64,000 nt of DNA from Siphonodentalium dalli (GCA_032622095.1 CP136067.1:193524052-193588051), one strand, 5' to 3'; positions 44,540 through 55,264 are shown, numbered from the stretch's first letter. Made by a program: numbers and translations. The notes: a model not told the origin generated them from the letters alone.

Positions 44540-44935
44540 CGTCTTCTTGTTGCTAATTGACGCTAATTGGCGAAATGGAAAGCCAAATAATTAACGTGAG
44601 TGAAAGTGGTCACCGGTGACACACGTTGGTTTGCGACAGTAAGCGTCGCTTCCTAATTAAATCATCATCCCGCCAAATTAAGAAGCTGACCGCACGTCGT
44701 TGGCAACCAAACGACACACGCCGCACGTAACTTGGCAACACTAATTTCAGTGGACCTCTCACGTCGCTTACGACAAACAAAAGATGGTCGCTCATGCCCT
44801 TACAATAAACGAAGATAGCCACCACTGATGTTCACGTGCTTCTCTGCCGTGTTTTATAAACGTTTATCCAAACTCTTTTGAGAGTTTATTGATCCTGAAT
44901 GACTGGGATCCCAATTAAATGGGATTCGTCACACG
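44540..44935. promoter_or_regulatory. Low-repeat segment with clustered homeodomain-type sites
   Basis: GCTAATTGACGCTAATTGG, AAATAATTAACG, CCTAATTAAATC, CCAAATTAAG, CACTAATTTC and CCAATTAAATGG occur within 400 bp, with GTCACCGGTGAC (a perfect palindrome at 44611) and CACGT strings. The stretch has no repeat partner. This could be a cis-regulatory element; the sequence alone does not show it. Confidence 0.2.
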
Positions 44936-45148
44936 ATCCGATGGAAGTGAACCAGTCTATTCATATCTTTGTCATCTCGAGGACCGCCAATGTTTCTGTG
45001 TGTTGAGTGTTGTTATTGATTTGATGTTGAGTGTATTGTTAATGCATTAATTAATAGCCTTTTGAAATAAGATAAGCACACGAAGCGTGAGAAAATAAGA
45101 TATGATGTGAGCCCATAGATAACTATCCAACCTTGATTTTTTAAATGT

Positions 45149-45666
45149 TTAACCCTTTCAGTGCCAGGGGCCGATCTCATCGGCCCTAATTTACGGTATG
45201 TAGAGTGCCAAGGCCGATAAAATCGGCCCTAAAAAATGTTTAAAAGTTTTAGATTTAAAAAAAACAAAAATTTAGATTTGTTTTTGTTTTTTTGGGTTGA
45301 ATTTGTTTTGGGTATGCTTAAGCATACTATAGCGAGTTTAAAAACAAACTGGATAAAACCTTAGGGGCATGTTATAACTCAAAACTATCACCAAGTATTC
45401 ATTGTAATAATTTTGATGCCCATGAAAAACGTAAGATTCCCTGACACTAAACCTACAAAATAAGTCTCGCACTGAAAGAGTTAAAGAATATAAGAAAAAA
45501 TTACTAAAATTGTAATAAAAAATAACAAATGATGAAAAATTGTTAGGCCAATGCATTCTCTTATATATGCGAGGCGACCTATGGTTGACTCGCATATATA
45601 AGAGAATGCATTGGCACAGGGTATATGGATTGATACAAAAATCGGACCTGGCACTGAAAGGGTTAA
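45149..45666. mobile_element. piggyBac-like MITE (TTAACCCTTTCAGTGCC), with palindromic core
   Basis: The left end is TTAACCCTTTCAGTGCCAGG and the right end is CCTGGCACTGAAAGGGTTAA, an exact inverse of 20 bp. TTAA target plus a CCC start fits piggyBac-type ends. GGGCCGAT...ATCGGCCC repeats lie inside the left end. An extra internal end, GCACTGAAAGAGTTAA (45470-45485), suggests two elements or a nested insertion. The right half (45485-45625) is the AAGAATATAAGAAAAAATTA/GCCAATGCATTCTC module also seen in the TGTGACCCGCC MITEs. Confidence 0.7.
45547..45615. repeat. Palindromic core (GCCAATGCATTCTC family) inside a piggyBac-like MITE
   Basis: Near-identical to 4466-4534 (GACCTATGGTTGACTC at the centre against GACCTATGGTCGACTC). 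Confidence 0.75.
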
Positions 45667-45985
45667 TAGATAATTTTGGAGGATTTCCCCCTTATATGGA
45701 ATCAATCTATATACATGCAGCAGTCGGTTATGTTGGTTTATTGGGCTGTATCGTCATTTCAGTAGCTATTGCCCATATCACGACGTTATCAATTGTGTAG
45801 GCGGAGGAAAGCCTGCGCTCAGATGGCTTTCACCGGTAATTCACTCCACTGCACGTAGAACCAACCTACCCCCCGAACGCAACTGAAAAAAGTTTCCCAG
45901 ATACGCGAATGTTTATCACCCTCAGTCCGAGACTCGATCCATAGGACGTTTATAGTTGGCACGTGGTATCATTATATCATACATA
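45667..45985. other. Unassigned sequence
   Basis: No gene or repeat is recognised. Confidence 0.35.
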
Positions 45986-46462
45986 CAGGAATGTGGATTG
46001 AGGGTCTTCGTTTGGGGGGGGGGGCACCTTGAAGTTTCCAAAACTACCCTCCAACCCCTGATCCATGCAGACCAAACTCCTATATTCGCGAAACACCAAT
46101 TTCACAACCCCGTGCATGGGCTGGACCTTTCTAATGGTGACTAAAACTTTCTAACTGTTGAAAATTTCCAACCTGACAGCCCCTAAGGTTGAACAATTTC
46201 CATCTGATGGTTTCAGACCAAACTTTTGTCCAAAACTATATAGAAATGTATGCTGCATGCTGTTGATCTGAAAATGGTATATTCCACACTAATTATTCTG
46301 GTTGGAAAATCAAACAATGAGAACAATTTCAACAAAATGTGGTGTAAAATTCCCAACTATATAATGTTGTGTCGGGCATGAAATTTTCAACTATTGAAAA
46401 TGTTCACCAAATTAACGTTTGGATGGGGTTCCCCAACCGCAACCCCTGTCGCCACGTCTCTG
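45986..46462 (+). mobile_element. hAT-like MITE, copy
   Basis: The left end, CAGGAATGTGGATTGAGGGTC, is a decayed form of CAGGGACGTGGCTAAAGGGTC. The right end is CCACGTCTCTG. The interior has the G run, CCAACTATATAATGTTGTGTC and ATGAAATTTTCAACTATTG in family order. Confidence 0.5.
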
Positions 46463-46689
46463 CGTGTATATATGTATACTATTGTTTCTTTTTGTATCGA
46501 TTATATATTTCTGTTTTGCAATTTGTTTTAATTTTTTTTTTTGTTGCAATCGTGTGAAAACTTGAAGCAAACTGCATACATGCATGTGTTGTATATACGT
46601 ACCACGTGATGCTATACGCTCGTTGACGACCATGGCTCCATATCCGCCAACCAGGGGAGTAGCGTCCGAGGGAGGGAGGTTGCTGTGAT

Positions 46690-46948
46690 GTCTCACCCAC
46701 TCCCCGACACGAGCTGGAAACTTTATTTACCAAAGTCGTTTCAACTTTTGGTTAAACGATTGATAGAAATGGCCATGCATTGGAAAATGTTCAACGACAC
46801 GGGGGTATCCGATTGGAAAATCCCAACCCAAGGCGGTGCAAATTTAATTCCCCGGACTTGGGATTTGGGATCTGGTTCAAGTGGAGAGTGCACCCTGGAA
46901 TTCTAATTTGGACATCCCTCCAACGGAGACCATCTAGCCATGTCCCTG
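46690..46948 (-). mobile_element. hAT-like MITE, partial copy
   Basis: It ends GGAGACCATCTAGCCATGTC CCTG, the inverse of the family left end. The other end is not clear. Several short frames here are shadows. Confidence 0.4.
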
Positions 46949-47445
46949 ATTTAATAGAACACGCACAAACTGCACTGATTTCGTTATTATTTCACTGAAC
47001 GTACACCCAAAGTGATCTTAACAGTCCGAGCACAATGTTGATCATCCATCGAGACCTGATCGAGTCCAAACTTCAAGTGCAATCGCCATACATTATATTA
47101 GATCAAGTGCGTACATGGGCACCTCGTCACACTCACGGTCACAGTAATCGGGTCGAACGGTCAGCGCGTACATGGGCACCTCATAATCTGGTCGAATGGT
47201 CAGCGCCAGATCTCTTGACCGACTTATGCATGGATGTCGTAGCGTCTGACCTCGTTTTTTATTAAGGTTTAACCAAACCACTCCTTTCAATATGGACTCC
47301 GAGAACAAGTTCGATACATTTTAAAATAGAAGAAAAATGGCACAAACTTTACAGAAGTGGCTAAAATCAACTACATTTATACATGCATTATATACAGTAA
47401 ATAACACTTTACCTGCATGTGACAGAAATTGGAAACATGTGATAC
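46949..47445. other. Unassigned sequence
   Basis: No gene. GCGTACATGGGCACCTC occurs twice (47108 and 47164), a local 57-bp duplication. Confidence 0.4.
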
Positions 47446-47915
47446 TTTCTTCCCAATTGAAATCCGACTTTGTGCGCAGGCACAGGGTTTGTAGTTGAGC
47501 AATTTCCATAAATAAAAGTAAATCCTGATTTGGGAGATCTCTACGAAGAATGCTTTGTCGAGACATCCATACATTGTGCCACAGAACATAACTTTATTCT
47601 CATGTTTTTGAAGTGAGTGTTTGAAATTTGAAATGACACAACCAGCTATCACACAGCTCTGTTTGACTATGGCTGTATTCAGTTTCTTTCTGCCAACTGG
47701 ACATACATTGAACAATCTCTTGATTAATCCTGATTTGGGATTTGGACAGGTTGGCTATGTTAATTTGTAAAATTGAAATTAAATACGTTTTTGTACTATA
47801 AAATGTGGACTTCTCAACAAAGCGTTTCTTATGGAGTTCTATACTGAATCCAAATATGGAAATTATCTGACTATTATGTCTGCAGGTGCGCACAAAGTCA
47901 GATTTTGGTAAGTAA
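47446..47915. repeat. Old large inverted repeat
   Basis: The outer block TCCGACTTTGTGCGCAGGCA / TGCAGGTGCGCACAAAGTCA is inverted, and further inward CAATTTCCATAAATA pairs with TATGGAAATTATC, and GAATGCTTTGTCGAGA with TCTCAACAAAGCGTTTC. The arms of about 215 bp are clearly diverged. AATCCTGATTTGGGA also occurs in direct orientation at 47521 and 47728. The GGTAAGTAAG near 47909 looks like a splice donor, but it lies at the repeat end. Overlapping minus-strand frames are not recognised. Confidence 0.55.
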
Positions 47916-48057
47916 GTGCCACTTATTTTTGTTTAATCTGATACCAGTATAGTGTTATTTACTACATATGATAATATTGCTAGTTGATTTCTGCAATTTG
48001 TGTGACATTTTAAAATTTGATAAACATATCCCAGGAGGCCATATTGGACTGCTTTGG

Positions 48058-48534
48058 TTAAAGGTACTCAACCCGTAAAGAGGGTCCCCATCTCAACAGA
48101 TTCCAACAACAACAATCCGATCAGAGGGTCCTATATTACTATTTCTTTGGCTTTGGGGGTAAAAAATATTTGATTCGAGTCGAGGAACCCATCAAACAAA
48201 GCTCAGAGTTATTAGATATTGATTTTTCAAATTTGTTATGTTCTCGAGATGAGTACTAATAACTGCCGTAATCTGCTCTGGATGTGTACTCCAAATCTAT
48301 TCAAACAGACAAGGATGAATAACTCTAAAATCAAGTGGTAATTTTAACGCAATTTTGACTGAGTTCTGGGCCAGATAGTATTCCCGATAATGAAAAATAA
48401 TAGATTTCTAAAATCGATATCTAACAAATCTGAGCTTTTATGGGTGACTTCCTCGACTCGAATCAAATATTTTTGACCCCCGAAGCCATTGAAATAGTAA
48501 TTGAGAGGAGTTTTATCGGGTTGAGTACCTTTAA
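48058..48534. mobile_element. TTAA MITE family 1, foldback derivative
   Basis: Both ends are the same family end: TTAAAGGTACTCAACCCG at the left and CGGGTTGAGTACCTTTAA at the right, an exact inverse of 18 bp. Inside, the head block (TTACTATTTCTTTGGC ... GAGTCGAGGAACCCATC) appears forward and then inverted (TTCCTCGACTCGAATC ... CCATTGAAATAGTAA). The element is thus a palindromic rearrangement of the normal one. Confidence 0.65.
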
Positions 48535-48537
48535 GCC

Positions 48538-48565
48538 TTAAGATAAGATAAGATAAGATAAGATT
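48538..48565 (-). repeat. (AAGAT)n 3' tail of the LINE remnant
   Basis: Five units of the 5-mer lie immediately 3' of the LINE sequence (on its strand, ATCTT repeats). Short simple-repeat tails are typical of CR1/L2-like LINEs. Confidence 0.7.
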
Positions 48566-49850
48566 TATTTTCATAATCACCAATAAAGGCAGTATGCTGA
48601 GAATACAATGCATAATAAAACAATAATTAATAAATAATTACATGTGAACATGTCATGTCTATATATAATAATTATAACTACATGTGTTTTATTGTGTGAT
48701 GGTATGCACAATATTCATTCTGAACGCTTATAAAGAACCGCCGGACCAAGTTGCATAGTATGCTGCTTATGTCAGGGGTATCATTCTTCATTATACAATT
48801 AAATTTATGACCGTTCGGCTTACTTATAAAATCACTGTGATATCTACCAACAATTTGGAAAAGTTCATTTCTGAGATCGAAATGGTGTGGATATTCCATA
48901 ATGAAGTGATACTCAATTTCTATATTAGAATCGGTCCTGCATTTAAGTCACAATCTCTTCCATTCCTTAATTATATATATATATAGGCTGCATGATGATG
49001 TCTACCTTTCTCGATAAAACCAGTTTATTATCACTAATACGCAGTTTTGTAAAAAATAATCCTATCTTTTACAGAAAGGGTGTTTGTTAAAGGGGTACTG
49101 TACGCCATTTTCAATTGATTGCCGGTGATAGCAACGATCTCATATCGATAATATATTGAATACTAAGTAATTTGATTCGAAGATGTATTCTGTAAACGTT
49201 CAGGTTAATAGGTTATCTTAAAATCAAAGTTAATAATTTGATATAAATTTAATTTATTGCTGGAGTCATAAATTAAATTACGAATTTCCGTGTAAAAGAC
49301 GTAATCAAAATAATTCACGGATAGTGGATTGGGCAAAGCGTGGCACACATGATCTTGTGAAAATTATGATACGGTGAGTAAACTAAAGCCACTCACTGAC
49401 TAGTGACAATACAATGACTTAATGAGTATATGGAACTAGTATGCATATAATATAACATTTATTTGCTTGAAAACTCCAAAAATTACTCGACAACGACAAT
49501 TTGTATTTTCGCATTCCGGCTAATCTGCCATCCGTAACATTACTTCGTACTCAACAGACTTTCAAATCAGGGAAATCTGGTTACCTTATTCTACGACTGA
49601 TCAGAGACTATAGAAACCAACAACAACATTGGGTACAGTATCCCTTTAAGTTAGTCTCTAAGATATAATCATTTTTAAACAACCTATAGGTTCTGAGTTT
49701 ATTTTTCTGTCCATCTCGTTTAGTGTCATCAAATACAGATCTCTTGAATTCTTTCACATGTTCTTCCCGAAGCTTACACTTGAGATTTCTAATTATACTA
49801 TAATGTATATATATTTGTTTATTTAATGCAACCTGTATATTTTGACAGCC
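48566..49850 (-). pseudogene. Decayed LINE (CR1/L2/jockey-like) reverse-transcriptase C-terminal region
   Basis: Read on minus, successive pieces match the post-RT C-terminal part of mollusc/vertebrate-type non-LTR elements: KLRTYRLFK (49671-49700), LRISDNKLV (about 49021-49044), IEKGRHH (about 48991-49020, one frame away), then RxxLKC...IEIEYHFIMEYP (48880-48955) and a tail to about 48680. Known consensus: KLRTY..FK, RIS.H.L.IE.GR, then R.C..C....(I/V)EDE.HF...CP. In this copy the first Cys codon of that motif is TGA, there is a frameshift between LRIS and IEKG, and CP has become YP. A 563-bp TTAA MITE (49087-49649) splits the frame. Upstream endonuclease and RT core are missing or beyond recognition; a minus frame at 49859-50149 shows no LINE motif. 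The element is dead. Confidence 0.7.
49087..49649. mobile_element. TTAA MITE family 4, inserted in the LINE remnant
   Basis: The ends TTAAAGGGGTACTGTACGCC and, inverted, TTAAAGGGATACTGTACCCA form a TIR of about 17 bp. Removing the element with one TTAA joins the flanking LINE frame (…LETN | LTNTLSVKD…) without a shift, which confirms TTAA as the duplicated target. Interior AT-rich, no transposase. Confidence 0.75.
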
Positions 49851-50452
49851 AATTGCGTTTATAGTACTGAATTATGATAAAAAATACTCAAGAAATGAAA
49901 ATAACACAATACAGATCTAATATATATATACACGTGCTTGTCCAACCATATCCAGTATATAATTATGTCGGCATTGTGACCCAAGTGGCAGCTCAAGTGC
50001 TTCCAATACAATGGGTGGTCAAGATTTCTCTCTGTGATTGACTCCATTAGTCTTGACGTTTGTGTGTTCGAAGTATATACACATGCATCTTGGACAATAA
50101 CAAGCGTGGTGTATTCTATGAAGGTCATCCTAATGAATAAAGGACACAATTTTCTTTCGTGGTCATCTTAAAGGGTCAAGTGTACATGTTTAACATGACA
50201 ATGCATGAACGAGAGTGCATGGGTCGTAACAATTTAAATAGACGATACTTTATTATTTCAAAGCCGCAGTTTTCTTCTTCAAATTGGGTACAAAACAGAA
50301 ATCAATTTAGATGTAGGTCACTTGATGTCCCAATTTCTTCGAGGTCAGATATGCATAGTGGGCACTTTTGTGACTGACATATGATGGGGGTCTCTCTCTT
50401 CCTGTGCAACACTTAATTCCATTATATATTGAAAAATAGCCGTATGAGTATT
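49851..50452. other. Unassigned sequence
   Basis: No gene is supported. The minus frame at 49859-50149 (97 codons) may be older LINE sequence, but no motif is visible. Confidence 0.35.
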
Positions 50453-50710
50453 GTGTATACGATAATGGTAAATCCCGGATATAAATTAACGGCAAAATAA
50501 CACCTTTTTAGACTCATGAGATATATTATTGTGCAAATATAATGTTTCACAATTATAAAGATATATCTTGATAAAGATCCCTAGGTGCATAGAAGGATCG
50601 AACGCTCGTGTATTGTGTAACATTATATTTGCACAATAATATATATCATAAGTGTAAAAAGGTGTTATTTTGCCGTTAATTTATACCCGGGATTTACCAT
50701 TATCGTACAC
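50453..50710. repeat. 258-bp palindrome
   Basis: GTGTATACGATAATGGTAAA at the left is matched inversely by TTTACCATTATCGTACAC at the right. The inner GGCAAAATAACACCTTTTTA, ATATTATTGTGCAAATATAA pairs with its inverse. The loop around 50545-50620 includes GATCCCTAGG. Arms about 95 bp. Confidence 0.75.
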
Positions 50711-51288
50711 TTAATTCCAACAACACCATTTTTTTCCTCCGTTTTTTGTTTGTTTGTTGGTTTGTTGGTTTGTTTATTTGTTGAAATTCTATTATTTTAT
50801 GTAGTTGTAACTGGAAGTCAGAACCCCCGAACACAACCTTAAGCCTTTATTACTAAATGGATTCACCCATGCACCCAGTTATATATACATGTATACATTG
50901 AAATGATCTATTACTCATTTGGATGTATAAGCAGACCACAAACAGACAAACGCTTGTTAAACTTATTATCTGAACATTTCTTATTGGAACAACTCAAAAG
51001 TAGAGTATTTAGTACATAGTGTTAACCCTTATATAACCCTTTCTATTCTCATTGAGAGTAGATCAACAAACAGGTCGTTTTTTTAACTTATTATCTGAAA
51101 ATCCCCCCTCAATGTCTAAGAATCCTTCTGCAAAATTTCATTTGTTGGTATGACTGCCGTCTGCCCATTTCCCCCGAACGAGAGACAAACGACAGCGAGT
51201 ATATTATCCTTCTGCAATCGCAAGAGTGCCATAAACTAGTAACACCAGTGTGCGGCTCTGTGTTTATTATACACCTGATCGACATATC
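50711..51288. other. Unassigned sequence
   Basis: No gene. A (TTTG)n-like run occurs at 50746-50785. 'AACTTATTATCTGAA' occurs twice (50961 and 51086). Confidence 0.35.
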
Positions 51289-51541
51289 TTAACCGTTTCA
51301 TGACTGGAGCTTCCTGCAATTTTGCGAAAACCCTGTACCAATGCATTCTCTTATATATGCTGGTCTCCCATATATAAGATAATACATTGGCCTAACAATA
51401 GTTATACCTGGTCCATGTAAGCCAGTGCATTCTCTTATATATATGCGAGGCTCCCTATGGGAGACTCGCATATATAGGAGAATGCACTGACACGTGATCT
51501 TTAATGCTGCACCAGCTCAGCTCCTGTCATTAAAGGGTTAA
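51289..51541. mobile_element. piggyBac-like MITE 2 with two palindromic cores
   Basis: The left end, TTAACCGTTTCATGACTGGA, and the inverted right end, TTAACCCTTTAATGACAGGA, agree at 16 of 20 positions. TTAA bounds both. Inside are two GCCAATGCATTCTC-type palindromes (51338-51392, shorter, and 51419-51491). The ends differ from those at 45149-45666 beyond TTAACC.TTT, so this is a separate family with the same core. Confidence 0.65.
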
Positions 51542-51557
51542 CTGATCATAGGATTAT

Positions 51558-52100
51558 TGTCCCCCGACGTTCTGAAAGAAAAGGGGGACTATAGAAACGG
51601 GCTCCGTCCGTCCGTTCGTCCGTTCGTCACACTTTTGAGTACCTTCATGGTGTAATCATCTCATCCTACAGATTTCATCCCAGAGATTTGAAACTTCAGT
51701 ATGAGGGTACCGTCATGGTGTAATCAACTCCTCCTACAGTTTTCATCCTAGAGATTTGAAACTTCAGAATATTGTTGCCCATATATTGAAGATGTGCAAC
51801 ATGTATATAGATGACGGATTTTTTTTTTTTTACGGAGTTATTAACCATTTTCGACTTAGAAAATTTCAACATGTTTTATAATTTTCAGTATGAGGGTACC
51901 TTCATGGTGTAATCAACTCCTCCTACAGTTTTGATCGTAGATATTTGAAACTTCAGAGTATTGTTACCCACATATTGGAGATGTGCAACATGTATATAGA
52001 TGACGGAAAAATTATTTTTTGACGGAATTATTAACCCTTTCGACATTTATTTTAATTTCTTTAACAAAGCGACATCGACTTTCCACGTTGTCGGGGGACA
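51558..52100. mobile_element. TGTCCCCCGAC-ended MITE
   Basis: The ends TGTCCCCCGACGTT and, inverted, TGTCCCCCGACAACG share 11 bp. The left has GGGGGACTATAGAAACGGGC followed by CCGTCCGTCCGTTCGTCCG. The interior is a threefold repeat of GGGTACC(T/G)TCATGGTGTAATCA .. CTCCTACAG and GAGATTTGAAACTTCAG, and a twofold repeat of GATGTGCAACATGTATATAG ATGACGGA. Target duplication not resolved. Confidence 0.55.
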
Positions 52101-52746
52101 CTGGTCGGCTGACCTTTTATTTCTGATATTTTCCAATGAATTAGTGCTTGCTATTTTCTTATCTTCTCGTGTGCGATTGTGCTTTTATTTTAAAAGTTTT
52201 AACAGGCGTGTAATAAATAGCTTTTTTACCATTAAATTAAATTAAGTTATGGAAAATATTGTTTAAGATCAGCACACGGCTCGCAAATTCCACATCGCCC
52301 CTGTCGGCCACCTTTTCCCCGGTTACCAATTCAATGTTTGTCGCGAAATCGACTCATAAAAGTGATCCCAAGACCCTCTTCACACGCGATATGCTGTGAC
52401 TCGTTTAGTTATATAACCGGATATCCGTTTACAGCGTATCCGGTATAAGTTTACATTGACTCCTCACATAGCGAATCGATACACTATACGCGTCAACTCT
52501 TTGCCATAATATATATTGTTTTGGTATATACACTTTCTCGCTTATATCCACGTGAATATATACATTTATTTACTCGATCATCCTATTGTTATATCAACGT
52601 ATGTCATGGAATTTTCATCTTGAAACGGACTCATCTGGTCGCATATGAATACCGCTTTGCTGCAATGCCGCGGGTAGTTTCAAATCTTAGCCGGGGCTGT
52701 GTGAATATAGCTAACCGGTCAATGCTGATATGATCTTACCCGCGCG
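52101..52746. other. Unassigned sequence
   Basis: No supported gene. CpG content is slightly higher near 52270-52460. TATCCGTTTACAGCGTATCCGG is a local near-repeat. Confidence 0.35.
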
Positions 52747-52860
52747 TTTTTTTTTTTAAACATATTTTATTGTAATATAATATTACAAGAGGGATCGGGG
52801 CACAAGTTTTAACAACTTAAATCCGCCCCTCTCCCATTAACATTTTAACAAATACAACGT
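52747..52860 (-). mobile_element. Retroposon 3' end with poly(A) tail
   Basis: Read on minus: GGGAGAGGGGCGGATTTAAG, TTGTTAAAACTTGTGCCCCG, ATCCCTCTTGTAATATTATA, then CAATAAAATATG and a run of As ending at 52748. A poly(A) signal with a tail a few bases later is the mark of reverse-transcribed RNA. It could be a LINE 3' end or another retroposon; the 5' limit is not seen. Confidence 0.5.
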
Positions 52861-53540
52861 AGATGACGAACATAACATATATACAGGATGATGTATGGTG
52901 TGGTTGTGATTGCTGTCAGTCCTGGTTGTGATTGCTGTCAGTCCGCGGGTTAAGACAACTATACTTAAATCATGCAATCTCGAGCTGCATGGGATGATGG
53001 GAGCTTCACCTACAGTTAAATAATTGATCAATGAACAGGTATTATAAACTAACAAAATATTATCTGTTAGATATTTTTTAATGTTATAAAGTTCCCCGTC
53101 GGAACATAAAAATGTTCCCAGGTTTTAAACTGGTGGAACATTATCTCTACGGGCGTAACCGAGGTAGATATTAATGATACGATCAACAGCACCTTAATGG
53201 TTAGCTTCGAATCCAGTTCAGAAATTAGACCCTCAGTCACAACATATCGATTTTCCATTGAGCGATGTCTGTGTCTGGTAATTTGATCCCTCCGCTGACG
53301 CCATTTCCTAATATACGCCGAGTTTTATATGGGCCAGATTGTGAAGACGAACAACGCCGTTGAATATTCGCTGAGTTTTATGTGGAGCGGAAACGACCAT
53401 ATTAATACTTTATGCAGATTAGTTTTCTTTCGCCGTCATATCTAATTTGTGGGTCAAATTTTAATGTCCCGAAAAACCGAGCCTGGCATGTTAATTTTAA
53501 ATTTCGTAAGCATATTTAGAATTATCCATGTTAAAGCTAG
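52861..53540. other. Unassigned sequence
   Basis: No gene. The 17-bp phrase GTGGTTGTGATTGCTGTCAG occurs twice in tandem form (52900-52942). Text at 53110-53190 resembles 4995-5095. Confidence 0.35.
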
Positions 53541-53660
53541 TTGGTGGTTTGCGCTCCAGAATACACGTAACAATAATCGCGTTTGAAGTTTTCGCGGTAT
53601 CGATATAGGTCGATAAATACAACCTTTCTACGGGATCATATGTCCCAGAATGACGCATGG
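53541..53660. repeat. Dispersed fragment GGTTTGCGCTCC, copy 1
   Basis: GGTGGTTTGCGCTCCAGAAT, TTTGAAGTTTTCGCGG and 'TTTCTACGGGATCATATGTC' match 58777-58930 in the same order and orientation. Element limits unknown. Confidence 0.5.
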
Positions 53661-53856
53661 AAGTCAGAAAAATACAACTTTGAACACGATATTTGGGTCC
53701 CAAACAAAAAAAACAAAAAAACAAACAGCCATTTACATGGGGGGGGGGGGGGAGTGGAACAGAAAAGAGCGTTCCGTTGTAGTCTATTCCTGTTATGGCA
53801 GAAATAAAGAGCGTCTGTTTCACTTCTGTGAGAAAAATTTAAAACAGCTGAATAAA

Positions 53857-54355
53857 TTAAAGGCACGTGAGGCCTTAATTGTCGAAAATATTCATATTTG
53901 TTCCAAACACCGTAAACAGAAAAACATTAAAACGCATACAGTTTCGTTCATATATACCATGACCATCGCGTAAACAGCATGTTATCATAAATACCTACTA
54001 TATGTTACCTAAGCAAGAGCCTGATTGGGTTACAGAGGACAGCACAATGCTACTGGCTAATCACACACAAATGGCATAAACGCTCTTTATTAGTTCCATA
54101 TCAGGAATTCACCAACAAATAACGCTCTTTATGTTTACCATCATAATATAAACAAACACCAGAAAAGTTTTTTATGCTTTTGTTTACATAACAATGGTTA
54201 AACATATGAGAATAACATACTGTTTATGCGACATTTCTTATTTATATACGGACAAAGTCTGTCTACATTTTGATGTTCTTTCTGTTTGTGGCGGTTTTTG
54301 ACGGGTGGAAGTATTTTGACAGGATACCCACCGCCAAGGCCAACCGTACCTTTAA
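53857..54355 (-). mobile_element. TTAA MITE family 2, copy 2
   Basis: It starts TTAAAGGCACGTGAGGCC and ends AAGGCCAACCGTACCTTTAA. It is the inverse of 9150-9651 over its full length, including AAACGCTCTTTATTAGTTCC, AATTCACCAACAAATAACGC and TACGCGATGGTCATGG read inversely. Confidence 0.7.
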
Positions 54356-54485
54356 TGACTGTGACCATAATAAATTAATGACTGTGAGCATGGCATGTAA
54401 ATTAATGACTGTGACCATGGCATGTATAAGGAGGGATGATAGCATAATACATATAAATTAATGACTGTGACCATGGCATGACATG
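54356..54485 (+). repeat. Short tandem repeat of TTAATGACTGTGACCATGG
   Basis: Four imperfect units of AAATTAATGACTGTGACCAT plus GGCATGTA, directly next to the family-2 MITE right end. The minus frames across it are repetitive. Confidence 0.8.
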
Positions 54486-55264
54486 TATTTTTCAGAGCAA
54501 TTGGAGCCGGAATTTCAATATTTCGTGTAGTTGTCAACCTATCTTATACCTCATACCAAATTACAGACAATATTTGGAGCTCTATTGAGCTCATGCACGT
54601 CAACAAAACGCGATCATATTATTGAAAGGGTGCAGTACGCAGCAGTGTAGGCAATCCATGCAAAGTTGGATTTCCCCCAACAAAGGCGGGTGTCACCCCC
54701 TTATTGATATGCGGGTTTCAGGTGATTGTCAAATGGTACGTAGGTATCACACCCTCTTTATATATAGGCTGTTAATTGGTATACTCCATATTCATACACA
54801 CTAAATAAAATGGTTGCATATTTTTGGGGGCTTTGTCGGAATGGGGCAGATTTTGTCATTTTGCCACTGAATGTGCCACCTTCAATTGTATACGAGCACA
54901 CCACCCAACATGAGGACGAACATTGTGCCACTATTATAAATGGGGCAGATCTTTTTATAAATGGGGCAGATCTTTTGACCAATATAACTGCATGAATATA
55001 TCAGCTTTTTTGACCACTCGCGTGGTATAGATCTTAATTGCGCGAGCTTGAACAAATGGCGGACGTTAAATTAATCGACTCGGTTCATTTGTGAGTCATG
55101 AATTGTGTGGTGCCCCGAAAACTATTGTTTGTCAAAGGTATAGATCAAGCATATTCCATGTTTTTTGCGGGTCGTTATGATTCTTCTGATGTGTAACATT
55201 TAACATCTACGCAGACAAGGCGAAGGTCGTTGGCAATATCTGGCTTTCTGCACAGTTTTAAGGG
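54486..55264. other. Unassigned sequence
   Basis: No gene. ATAAATGGGGCAGATCTTTT is tandemly duplicated at 54937-54975. Confidence 0.4.

Noticed and set aside
47885-47912. Possible microexon between CTGCAG and GGTAAGTAAG
   Set aside because: It lies at the edge of an old inverted repeat, whose other arm carries the same block inverted, and no coding context is visible.
49859-50149. 97-codon minus-strand ORF upstream of the LINE remnant
   Set aside because: It is in the right place to be LINE sequence, but no RT or C-terminal motif is visible, so I left it out of the LINE call.
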